DNA from: an uncultured Acidimicrobiales bacterium
Lineage (GTDB): Bacteria > Actinomycetota > Acidimicrobiia > Acidimicrobiales > SZUA-35
Assembly (NCBI GenBank): GCA_937922785.1
Contig: CALAJQ010000029.1
Span: 1 to 64,000, forward strand
DNA length: 64,000 nt
Direction: 5' to 3'
Shown: piece after piece, positions 54,550 to 61,934 of the stretch
How the letters are laid out: each line of letters starts with the position of its first letter
Position numbering within the stretch: the stretch's first letter is position 1
The notes under the pieces: model-generated
Database searches by the model: none
Told to the model about the DNA's origin: nothing
What the model saw: only the letters and a program-made list of their open reading frames with translations
Program-made: the position numbers and the translations under genes

Positions 54550-55566
54550 ATGAGCCTTTTAGTAGCCACCCACGATGTCTTCGTTGAGCACCTCACCGGC
54601 GCCGGCCATCCTGAGCGTCCAGCTCGACTTGGGGCAGTACTTGACGGCTTGGCCACGCTTGATCCTGACGCCGTCAAGTGGGTTAGCGCACCAATTGCCT
54701 CAGATGATGATTTGCAGCGTGTCCACCCAGCGCACCTAATAAGCGATATGGAAGATCTTTGTGCCAACGGCGGCGGATCGATCGATCCCGATACCTACGT
54801 CTCAGTTAAGTCAGCAGAGGCTGCACGACGGGCGGCGGGCGCTGGCTTGGAGCTGGTCAAACGGCTTGATCAAGGCGAAGGAGAAGTTGGCTGGTCTGTG
54901 GTTAGGCCGCCGGGCCACCACGCACTTTCAGACCGCCAGATGGGGTTCTGTCTTATCAATAACGTGGCCGTGACCGCGGCAAGTTTGGCTGCCAGGGGTG
55001 AACGAGTAGCCATTGTGGACCTTGACGCTCACCACGGAAACGGCACCGAGTCAATCTTCTATGACGACCCCAACGTGCTGTTCGTTAGCACCCACCAAGG
55101 ACAGTGGTATCCGTTCACCGGTGCCGTCACTGATGTTGGCAATGGCCAAGGTCGGGGAGCGAACGTCAACATTCCGCTACCGGCTGGATCAGCGGGAGAT
55201 GCACTTCGTCTTGCCTATGACCAAGTTATCGAACCGGTGCTTGACCGTTTCGGGCCAACCTGGGTGTTGCTCTCTGCAGGCTTTGACGGTCATCGTGATG
55301 ACCCTCTAGCCGAGCTTGGTTTCACCTCTACCGACTATGCCGAGGTAATGGCCAAGGTCTTGGCTAATGCTGTGCCCGGTAAGCGAATGCTGTTCCTAGA
55401 AGGCGGCTATGACCTAGATGCGCTGGGTCACTGCACTGCAGCGGTTGGTTCGGCTGCGATTGGTTTGGACCACCGACCCGAAGAGACATCGTCGGCGGGG
55501 CTTGGTTCAAAAATAGTTGCCGAGGCTCGATCAGTTCATCTTGGCGGTGGGGCTGGCGATCTGTGA
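54550..55566 (+). CDS. Histone-deacetylase-family deacetylase
   Basis: A 338-residue zinc deacetylase of the HDAC/AcuC/polyamine-deacetylase superfamily. Typical elements are GAGHPERPARLGAV, RPPGHHALSDRQMGFCLINNVAV (catalytic His pair) and VDLDAHHGNGTESIFYDD (zinc Asp and His), with LSAGFDGHRDDPLA (second zinc Asp). The substrate may be an acetylated protein, polyamine or small molecule. ATG 54550 is chosen because it matches the family's start. Confidence 0.88.
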   Translation: MSLLVATHDVFVEHLTGAGHPERPARLGAVLDGLATLDPDAVKWVSAPIASDDDLQRVHPAHLISDMEDLCANGGGSIDPDTYVSVKSAEAARRAAGAGLELVKRLDQGEGEVGWSVVRPPGHHALSDRQMGFCLINNVAVTAASLAARGERVAIVDLDAHHGNGTESIFYDDPNVLFVSTHQGQWYPFTGAVTDVGNGQGRGANVNIPLPAGSAGDALRLAYDQVIEPVLDRFGPTWVLLSAGFDGHRDDPLAELGFTSTDYAEVMAKVLANAVPGKRMLFLEGGYDLDALGHCTAAVGSAAIGLDHRPEETSSAGLGSKIVAEARSVHLGGGAGDL

Positions 55567-55588
55567 ACAAAGGCGATCTGTGAACAAA
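55555..55588. repeat. 17-bp tandem duplication at a stop/start junction
   Basis: GGCGATCTGTGAACAAA occurs twice in a row. The first copy contains the deacetylase stop (TGA, 55564-55566). The second contains the GTG start of pcnA (55580). Before the duplication the two genes would have shared a GTGA overlap. Confidence 0.88.
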
Positions 55589-56839
55589 GAAGCTGAACCC
55601 GCGATGAGACATCCAGCGGTGACCTTCCTCGACCCCCTGGCTCAAGCTTTTGCTAAGGCAGGCAAGCACCTGTACTTGGTGGGTGGAATTGTTCGCGGAA
55701 TGGAATTGGGTGTCTACAGCACCGACGATGACCTCGATCTAACTACCGACGCGCGCCCTCCGGAGATAAAGAAGATCATCGAGAGTGTTGTCACCAGCGT
55801 CTGGACCCAAGGTGAGAAGTTCGGCACCATCGGGGCCCGGTTTAAGGGCCGCCCGGTGGAAATTACAACCCACCGGGCCGAGAGCTACACCACAGATTCC
55901 CGCAAGCCCGTTGTGCAGTTCGGAGACGATCTTCAGACCGATCTGTCACGCAGAGACTTCACCATAAATGCAATGGCACTTTCGCTTCCTGATGGGGTCT
56001 TGGTTGACCCTTACGGCGGGCGGATTGATCTGATCGAGCGGCGGTTGGCCACTCCACTTGATCCGCTTATCTCTTTCGGCGACGATCCGCTGCGAATTCT
56101 GCGTGCGGCCCGCTTCATTAGCCGTTTCAACCTGACTCCGGAGCCTTCTTTGGCCGAGGCGGCGGTGAAAATGTTGAGTCGATTGGACATCGTGTCGATC
56201 GAGAGAATCCAGATTGAGATCGAGCTCCTTCTTGGCTTGGAGCATCCCGGTGAAGGAATCGAGTTTCTCTCTGACATTGGCGTCATGGGCTATGTGTTTG
56301 GGGCAATGGATTCGGAGCCCGCTAGGAAAGCAGCATCAACCCCAGGGCTGTCGGTTCTAGTTCGCAGGTGCGCCCTCGTCGGGCATGCCGGGCCGGATCG
56401 AACACGTGAATGGCTATCGGACCACCGATACTCCACCGAAGAGCGTCAGCTAACCACGGCAATCGTTACCGGAGCGCACCAGCTGAGTTCAGCTGAGGCG
56501 TCACCTTCGGGTGTTAGAGCATTTGTGGCAGCTACCGGGATTGATCGACTTGATGACGTTTTTGCCCTGGCCCGCCTTCGCCCCGATATCTACGCCGATC
56601 CATCGCCGATCCAAGATCTAGTCGAAACGTTGGGGAAGTCAGAAGACTTGTCTGACCTTGGATCGCCATTGACCGGGGCTGAAGTGATGGAAGCGCTAAG
56701 TATTGGTCAGTCTCGTGCCGTCGGGGCGGCCACAAAGTTTCTAGCAGCACAGCGAATAGAGCGCGGCACGATAGGAAAGCGTGATGCAATCGAGCTTGTG
56801 CAGCAGTGGTGGGATGGCGGCAGCGATTCCAGCAAGTAG
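55580..56839 (+). CDS. pcnA: CCA tRNA nucleotidyltransferase
   Basis: Adds or repairs the CCA end of tRNAs. 419 residues from GTG 55580 (ATG 55604 is an alternative). Class II nucleotidyltransferase motifs: LVGGIVRGMELG, the catalytic DDDLDLTTDA, RRDFTINAMAL and the nucleotide-selecting GDDPLRILRAARFISRF. No HD domain is fused. It is needed here because several tRNA genes (Arg, Ile) lack an encoded CCA. Neighbouring DUF5318 and ponA follow on the same strand. Confidence 0.93.
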   Translation: MNKEAEPAMRHPAVTFLDPLAQAFAKAGKHLYLVGGIVRGMELGVYSTDDDLDLTTDARPPEIKKIIESVVTSVWTQGEKFGTIGARFKGRPVEITTHRAESYTTDSRKPVVQFGDDLQTDLSRRDFTINAMALSLPDGVLVDPYGGRIDLIERRLATPLDPLISFGDDPLRILRAARFISRFNLTPEPSLAEAAVKMLSRLDIVSIERIQIEIELLLGLEHPGEGIEFLSDIGVMGYVFGAMDSEPARKAASTPGLSVLVRRCALVGHAGPDRTREWLSDHRYSTEERQLTTAIVTGAHQLSSAEASPSGVRAFVAATGIDRLDDVFALARLRPDIYADPSPIQDLVETLGKSEDLSDLGSPLTGAEVMEALSIGQSRAVGAATKFLAAQRIERGTIGKRDAIELVQQWWDGGSDSSK

Positions 56840-56886
56840 GGGCTTCGGTAGTAGCGAGGCCCGCTCGACCCTCTACCCTCAAAGGC

Positions 56887-57285
56887 GTGGTTTCTTCTGC
56901 CTCCGAGACATCTGACGCTGTTGTCAGCTACCGCTTAGCGCGGGACCGTCAGATCAAGGCATTCCACGAAGGCACCAAGACCGAAGCCGAAGTCTGTGAT
57001 GCTCAGCCTGAGCTTCGAAGGGTCGCTCATCATCACGGCGTTGCACTTACTGACGAGTGCCCTATCTGCGAACTTCCCGAACTTGTTCTGGTTACTTTTG
57101 CATTTGGCGCGGGTCTACCCAATGGCGGACGGGTTATTTCGAAGCTGAGGGACGTAAGACGGCTCCGGGCGAGGGGTAAGCCGTCAGATTGTTACCGCAT
57201 CGAGGTCTGCCAAAGTTGCTGGTGGAACCACTTGCGGGAGTCATTTTCGGTTGACGGTGGGCAGCCCGCGACCTCAACCGGCTGA
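56887..57285 (+). CDS. DUF5318 family protein
   Basis: A 132-residue protein of the DUF5318 family (mycobacterial Rv0049), which always sits near ponA1. It contains two CxxC pairs (CPIC and CQSC), probably a zinc ribbon, and a conserved VSYRLARDRQIKAFHEG start. GTG 56887 is the family-like start. Function unknown; possibly linked to cell-wall synthesis through its neighbour. Confidence 0.82.
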   Translation: MVSSASETSDAVVSYRLARDRQIKAFHEGTKTEAEVCDAQPELRRVAHHHGVALTDECPICELPELVLVTFAFGAGLPNGGRVISKLRDVRRLRARGKPSDCYRIEVCQSCWWNHLRESFSVDGGQPATSTG

Positions 57286-57320
57286 TTGCCAAGTAAAACC
57301 TAGTGTTTCTTCTATGCGAC

Positions 57321-57380
57321 CTGTAATAGCGAATCCTGTACTAGCTACTTCTGTACTAGCTAGTCCCGTACTAACGACGA
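57321..57380. repeat. Four 15-bp tandem repeats upstream of ponA
   Basis: Units CTGTAATAGCGAATC (57321), CTGTACTAGCTACTT (57336), CTGTACTAGCTAGTC (57351) and CCGTACTAACGACGA (57366). The central two agree in 12 of 15 positions; the outer ones are worn. They fill most of the gap between DUF5318 and ponA, and each contains a TANTAG/TACTAG core that could act as a -10 box or protein-binding iteron. Confidence 0.75.
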
Positions 57381-57402
57381 ACCCTTGTGACTAACCGCCC
57401 CC

Positions 57403-59646
57403 ATGTCTGACAACCCTCCTATCTGGAATCCACTTGGTGGACCGCGCCAGCCTAGAAATCGTCGCCGAAACCCTTTGTGGCGTATCCGCCGGCTGCTGCT
57501 GTTGTTGGCGATGTTTGGTGTCGCCGGCTTTGCCATTGGCATCAATGAGCTGTCGAACATCCCGCTACCCGAAGATGATTTTGATTCGTTAAACCAGACA
57601 ACGTTTATTTGCAGCAGCGATGTTGCCGCTGGCTGTGATCAGAATTCCGCAGTTGCAAGACTGATTTCTGGCGAAGATCGTGACTTTGTCAACTACAACC
57701 AGATCCCTGACGTGATGATTCAGGCCGTTGTTGCAACCGAAGACAAAGACTTCTTCCAACACTATGGGATCGACGCTGTCGGCATCGCCCGAGCCCTTTA
57801 CCAGGACATTCGCGAGCAGAGCGCTAGCCAGGGCGGCTCTACCATTACCCAGCAATATGTGAAGAACGCATATCTGACAAACGAGCGGACGCTCACTAGA
57901 AAGATCCGCGAGGCCACGCTGGCAATCAAGCTGGAGCGAACTCTCACCGGCACTGAAGACGATGAGTTCGCTGGCAAGAAGGAGATCCTGAACCGATATC
58001 TAAACCGGATCTATTTCGGCCGTGGTGCCTATGGCGTCCAAGCAGCTTCCCAGGCCTACTTTGGCAAGGATGTGGAGGATATCGACTTGGCTGACGCTGC
58101 CTTATTGGTGTCCAGAATTCGGGCCCCGAACAGCGGCGATCCCTACGAAGACCCCGAGGAGGCGACGAGGCGCCGAGCCACTGTGCTGACCCGCATGGTG
58201 ATCGACGGCTACATCGACCAGGACCAGGCTGACGAGGCCAACGAACGTTCTTGGGAGAGTGTTGCTAACCCTGAAGATCGCGAGGGTCTTGGCGTAGTTA
58301 AGGGGTCTGAGTACGGCACCGAGTACTTCGTTGAGGCTGTACGTCAGCAGTTGGCCCGTCTGTATCCCAACGACTACTACAGCGCTGGCCTACGGGTGTA
58401 CACAACCCTGGATCATGATCTCCAGCGCATTGCGTACGAAACGGTCACCGAGGAACTCCCTCCCGAAGATCCTGACAACCCTCAGGCGTCGATCGTTGCA
58501 GTAGACGGTGACGGCAAAGTGGTTGCCATGATGGGTGGGTCTGACTTTGGAAAGTCAGAAGTCAACCTCGCAATGGGCCGTCTCGGTGGCGGTTCTGGCC
58601 GTCAACCCGGTTCCTCGTTCAAGACGTTTGCCCTGGCTGAGGCCCTAGATCAGGGCATCTCGGCTCAGTCGTTGTACTCGGCTCCTTCAAACATCACTTT
58701 GGACAACGACGGCGAGCCTTGGAAGGTTCGGGGCGGTGGTTCGGCTAAGGGCTACCGAGATTTGCTTGACAGCCTACGGGCGTCATCGAACGTGGTTTTC
58801 GCCCAACTGATGCTTGACATCGGAGCCCCCCAAGTTGTCGACATGGCCACAAACTTAGGTGTGACTGCACCTCTGCCTCCAGTAAACGCTTTGGTACTGG
58901 GCTCGGGCGAAGTTTCTGTGCTTGATATGGCTTCGTCCTATTCGACCCTGGCCCGCGAAGGTCAGGCGCTCCCACCTGTCATTATCACCAGAATCGAAAA
59001 TTCAAACGGTGAAATCATCTGCTGGTATCCAGAGCTGGAGAGCACAGATTGCCGGGCCGATGAAGACCGCAAGTCATCCCAGGTGCTGCCAGCGGACAAG
59101 GCTCGCCAAGTCAACTACGCGCTTTCACAGGTGGTGGAAGCCGGAACCGGCCGCAACGCACAGTTCAGCCGACCCGCAGCAGGCAAGACGGGCACCACTC
59201 AAGACGCCCGAGATGCTTGGTTTGTGGGATTCACTTGTGACCTGACCGCAGCGGTGTGGATGGGATATGCGGGTGCTCCTGGCGAACCGGTCCGCTTCAT
59301 GGACAACTTCCGAGGCATTGAGGTGCACGGTGGCGACTTCCCGGCCCAAATGTGGAGCCGGTTTATGGAGCGAGCTACGTCACGACCCGACACCCCGCCT
59401 TGTAACGGATTGCCAACTCAACAAGAGTTCCCGGGCACGATCTTGAATCGCCAACTTTCTACGACCACGCTGCCTGACTGCTTGCCGCCTGAAGCTCCGC
59501 GAGAAACGTTGCCTGGAGAGATCACCCTTCCGCCAAGTACAGAGCCCTGCGCGCCGCCAACAACGGTTGAAGGCGAGACCGATCCGAACGCTCCGGCCGA
59601 TGGCGGCGCCCCGCCTGCGCCCACCACAACCAACCCCGACGGTTAA
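57403..59646 (+). CDS. ponA: Class A penicillin-binding protein (PBP1-type)
   Basis: A bifunctional peptidoglycan glycosyltransferase and transpeptidase, 747 residues. N-terminal membrane anchor at about 30-47. The transglycosylase domain has EDKDFFQHYGID and GGSTITQQYVKN. The transpeptidase domain has SxxK PGSSFKTF, the SSN motif in RASSNVVFAQ, and KTGTTQDARDAWFVGFT. The Pro/Thr-rich C-terminal tail (about 680-747) is unstructured. Beta-lactams would target it. The position between DUF5318 and rpsF matches mycobacterial ponA1. No clear ribosome-binding site is seen. Confidence 0.94.
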   Translation: MSDNPPIWNPLGGPRQPRNRRRNPLWRIRRLLLLLAMFGVAGFAIGINELSNIPLPEDDFDSLNQTTFICSSDVAAGCDQNSAVARLISGEDRDFVNYNQIPDVMIQAVVATEDKDFFQHYGIDAVGIARALYQDIREQSASQGGSTITQQYVKNAYLTNERTLTRKIREATLAIKLERTLTGTEDDEFAGKKEILNRYLNRIYFGRGAYGVQAASQAYFGKDVEDIDLADAALLVSRIRAPNSGDPYEDPEEATRRRATVLTRMVIDGYIDQDQADEANERSWESVANPEDREGLGVVKGSEYGTEYFVEAVRQQLARLYPNDYYSAGLRVYTTLDHDLQRIAYETVTEELPPEDPDNPQASIVAVDGDGKVVAMMGGSDFGKSEVNLAMGRLGGGSGRQPGSSFKTFALAEALDQGISAQSLYSAPSNITLDNDGEPWKVRGGGSAKGYRDLLDSLRASSNVVFAQLMLDIGAPQVVDMATNLGVTAPLPPVNALVLGSGEVSVLDMASSYSTLAREGQALPPVIITRIENSNGEIICWYPELESTDCRADEDRKSSQVLPADKARQVNYALSQVVEAGTGRNAQFSRPAAGKTGTTQDARDAWFVGFTCDLTAAVWMGYAGAPGEPVRFMDNFRGIEVHGGDFPAQMWSRFMERATSRPDTPPCNGLPTQQEFPGTILNRQLSTTTLPDCLPPEAPRETLPGEITLPPSTEPCAPPTTVEGETDPNAPADGGAPPAPTTTNPDG

Positions 59647-59700
59647 GTACGCAGATCGGGCCAGCAACGAGCCGACCCCACCAAGCCTCATCTCCAAATG

Positions 59701-59802
59701 TCAGCTGTAGGTGACAAAACCCCGAAAAATCAGCTGGAGGTGACAACTATTGTCACCTGGGGCAGAAATTTGGGGAAATTGTCACCTGGGGCAGAAATTT
59801 GG
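59701..59802. repeat. Symmetric array of GGTGACAA/TTGTCACC units, 29-bp period
   Basis: TCAGCTGtAGGTGACAA (59701) and TCAGCTGgAGGTGACAA (59730) lie 29 bp apart. TTGTCACCTGGGGCAGAAATTTGG recurs in full at 59750 and 59779, again 29 bp apart. The two halves meet in the perfect palindrome AGGTGACAA-CTA-TTGTCACCT (59738-59758). Multiple inset copies at both ends are typical of IS21-type termini, here abutted tip to tip as in an excised circle or dimer junction. No transposase remains. A regulatory iteron array is the alternative. Confidence 0.7.
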
Positions 59803-59956
59803 CGGCACCAGCGCAGGGCTGCCAGCAATCGAGTGCAGGGCTGCGAGCGATAGTGTCATAGGTCGCCTTTAAGGTTTGCGTGTGGGTGCAGATCGGCACC
59901 GGTAGCCTTAGCGGGTTGCCTTTATTGGTCAACACCCTGCTCTGAAGTCCAGAGCT

Positions 59957-59972
59957 CCGGGGACCACCCCGG
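59957..59972 (+). promoter_or_regulatory. rpsF leader hairpin, possible S6:S18 control element
   Basis: CCGGGG-acca-CCCCGG lies 21 bp before the TTG start of rpsF and overlaps nothing coding. Many bacteria have an rpsF leader motif bound by the S6:S18 complex. This hairpin is in the right place, with flanking CTCTG/CAGAG arms, but I could not match the conserved bulge. Confidence 0.3.
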
Positions 59973-59993
59973 ATCCAGAGGGAGGCGCTTGCT

Positions 59994-60317
59994 TTGCGAG
60001 CCTACGAACTCATGATTATCTTCAAGTCTGATCTTGAAGAATCAGCAGTACAAACCAACATCAACAAACTTGAAGCCCTAGCCAAAGAAGTTGGCGGCAC
60101 ACTCGAGAAGGTTGATAAGCGAGGCGTCCGTCGCTTCGCTTTTGAAATCAAGCACATGTGGGAAGGCTTCTATGTCGTCCTGGAATTCGTCTCGCCTAAG
60201 CCGTTGGACGAAATCGATCGCACGCTGCGTCTTGCAGATGATGTGATCCGACATAAGTTCATGCGGTTGCCAGTACCCGAGGCGCACAAGCGCGGCCTCG
60301 TTGGCACCACCAACTAG
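59994..60317 (+). CDS. rpsF: 30S ribosomal protein S6
   Basis: A 107-residue S6: MRAYELMIIFKSDLEESAVQ, KVDKRGVRRFAFEIKHMWEGFYVVLEF, IDRTLRLADDVIRHKFMRL. Binds 16S rRNA together with S18. The start is an unusual TTG, supported by GGAGG 8 bp upstream (59981-59985) and by the family N-terminus. First gene of rpsF-ssb-rpsR-rplI. Confidence 0.95.
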   Translation: MRAYELMIIFKSDLEESAVQTNINKLEALAKEVGGTLEKVDKRGVRRFAFEIKHMWEGFYVVLEFVSPKPLDEIDRTLRLADDVIRHKFMRLPVPEAHKRGLVGTTN

Positions 60318-60328
60318 GGAGCGCCTTC

Positions 60329-60817
60329 ATGGCAATAGACAACACAGTCACAGTTACAGGAAACGCAACACGCGAACCTGAACTTCGATACACCCCAGGC
60401 GGCCAGTCAGTGGCCAGCTTCGGGTTGGCGGTAAACCGCCGCTGGCAGAACCGCCAGACACAAGAGTGGGAAGAAAGCACGTCTTTCTTCGACGTGACCT
60501 GCTGGTCACAGTTGGCAGAAAACGCCGCTGAATCAGTAGGCCGAGGTACACGGGTAACTGTTACCGGCCGTCTGGACCAGCGCAGCTGGGAAAACCAAGA
60601 CGGAGACAAGCGCTCAAAGGTAGAAATCGTCGCTGACGATGTCGCCGTGAGCCTTCGTTGGGCAACTGCCAGCGTAATGAAAAACGAACGCTCCAATGAC
60701 GGTGGCGGCGGAGGCGGCGGACGCTCCTTCGGCGGTAACTCTGGCGGAGGCAACTCCGGTGGCGGCGGTCAAACACAAACTGTTCCAAACTACGATCCAA
60801 ACGAGGAGCCCTTCTAA
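60329..60817 (+). CDS. ssb: Single-stranded DNA-binding protein
   Basis: A 162-residue SSB. OB-fold [36 protein letters not shown], a Gly/Ser/Asn/Gln-rich linker (120-148) and the conserved acidic tip DPNEEPF that binds partner proteins. It lies 11 bp after rpsF and ends at the base where rpsR starts. This is the replicative SSB by synteny. Confidence 0.95.
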   Translation: MAIDNTVTVTGNATREPELRYTPGGQSVASFGLAVNRRWQNRQTQEWEESTSFFDVTCWSQLAENAAESVGRGTRVTVTGRLDQRSWENQDGDKRSKVEIVADDVAVSLRWATASVMKNERSNDGGGGGGGRSFGGNSGGGNSGGGGQTQTVPNYDPNEEPF

Positions 60818-61275
60818 TGGCAACACAATCCAAGCGCCGTATGAAGCCCAAGGACTCAAAGCACCGCAAGAAGAAGGTGTCTCCCCTTAGCGCAGACAAG
60901 ATTGAATACGTCGATTACAAAGACGTCGATCTGCTTCGTCGGTTCATGTCCGACCGGGCCAAGATCCGCGGTCGTCGAGTTACCGGCAACAACGTTCAGC
61001 AGCAGCGAGTAATCAACACTGCTATCAAGAACGCCCGCGAAATGGGCCTCTTGCCATACACCAGCAGAGTCACAACCCAGCGTCGTAGTGGCGGTGGCCG
61101 TGATCGTGGAGATCGTCCAGACCGCGGAGACCGTGGCGACCGAGGCGATCGTCCAGATCGCAACGAAGATGTTCCACAGGTAGACGATGCAGTGCTAGCA
61201 ACGCCTGATGCTGCAGTTGATACAGCTGTGGTTGAAACAGCAGCTGCTCCTGAAACTGGCGAGGTGGCAGAATGA
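60817..61275 (+). CDS. rpsR: 30S ribosomal protein S18 with long C-terminal extension
   Basis: 152 residues, against about 75-90 for normal S18. The S18 body is residues 1-90 ([63 protein letters not shown]). The extra 60 residues consist of an Arg/Gly/Asp repeat ([20 protein letters not shown]) followed by an acidic Ala/Val tail. The RGD-type region may add RNA contacts; this is inference. It overlaps ssb by one base and rplI by four. Confidence 0.93.
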   Translation: MATQSKRRMKPKDSKHRKKKVSPLSADKIEYVDYKDVDLLRRFMSDRAKIRGRRVTGNNVQQQRVINTAIKNAREMGLLPYTSRVTTQRRSGGGRDRGDRPDRGDRGDRGDRPDRNEDVPQVDDAVLATPDAAVDTAVVETAAAPETGEVAE

Positions 61276-61721
61276 AAATCGTTCTTCACGACCGCATCAC
61301 TGGCTTAGGCAACCGAGGCGACGTAGTAATCGTTGCTGACGGATATGCCCGTAACTTCCTCATTCCTGCTGGCAAGGCCTCGATGGCTGCTGCAGGAGCT
61401 GAGGCTCAGGCGGCGCAGATGAAGCGCACCTGGGAAGTTCAGAACACTAAGGACCGTGCTGGAGCAGAAGAAATGGCCAAGGCACTAGTTGCACGGCCAA
61501 TTTCAATTAGCGCTCGAGCTTCGGCCGAAGGCAAGCTGTTTGGCTCGGTTTCATCTTCTGATGTAGCTGAAGCCATCTCAGATCAGGCAGGAATCGAAAT
61601 CGATCGCAAGATGATCGAGGTCGAAGATAGCTCCATCAAAGAGGTCGGTTCCCACATGGTTACCGTTAAGCCTCACCCTGATGTGCAGTTCCCTGTAACT
61701 GTAGAAGTAACAGCTGCGTAA
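61272..61721 (+). CDS. rplI: 50S ribosomal protein L9
   Basis: A 149-residue L9: [36 protein letters not shown], the central helix, and the C-terminal domain ending [14 protein letters not shown]. The ATG overlaps the rpsR stop (ATGA). Last gene of the rpsF operon. Confidence 0.96.
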   Translation: MKIVLHDRITGLGNRGDVVIVADGYARNFLIPAGKASMAAAGAEAQAAQMKRTWEVQNTKDRAGAEEMAKALVARPISISARASAEGKLFGSVSSSDVAEAISDQAGIEIDRKMIEVEDSSIKEVGSHMVTVKPHPDVQFPVTVEVTAA

Positions 61722-61729
61722 TTCACAGA

Positions 61730-61760
61730 CGGTCCCGGCTCTCGTAAAGGGCCGGGACCG
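61730..61760 (+). terminator. Hairpin after rplI, weak terminator
   Basis: CGGTCCCGGC (61730-61739) and GCCGGGACCG (61751-61760) pair perfectly around an 11-nt loop, 9 bp after the rplI stop. It is followed by CTCTATCT rather than a T run, so intrinsic termination would be inefficient. Confidence 0.45.
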
Positions 61761-61807
61761 CTCTATCTAAGCTATCTCTGCACTCCTATTCGGACGCGTG
61801 CAGCCAC

Positions 61808-61827
61808 TTATCCACGGGTTATCCACA
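61808..61827. promoter_or_regulatory. Paired DnaA boxes upstream of dnaB
   Basis: TTATCCACG (61808-61816) and TTATCCACA (61819-61827) lie in direct orientation with an 11-bp repeat distance, one helical turn, 108 bp ahead of dnaB. DnaA may regulate helicase expression here; a TTGACA at 61859 is a possible -35, without a good -10. Confidence 0.6.
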
Positions 61828-61934
61828 TTTTGACTATCCCCATGTTATTAACAGGCAATTGACAGGCAAATGGCACTAATTCACAGGCTGTCGGGTCTAT
61901 CGGTCCACAGGCTGAATGAAGGAGGATTGAAGCG

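Larger units (their letters stand above)
59647..59993. other. ponA-rpsF intergenic region
   Basis: 347 bp without a gene. It contains the symmetric 29-bp-period repeat array (59701-59802), a partly duplicated GCAGGGCTGC segment (59812-59846), and the rpsF leader with a CCGGGG-acca-CCCCGG hairpin. A rpsF promoter must lie between about 59850 and 59930, but no hexamers stand out. Confidence 0.65.

Noticed and set aside
57321-57380. Possible CRISPR or minisatellite coding repeat
   Set aside because: Units are contiguous with no spacers, and no frame across them is supported.
59701-59802. Possible CRISPR array
   Set aside because: Only two repeats per direction, inverted halves and 5-bp gaps instead of spacers; no cas genes in the window.
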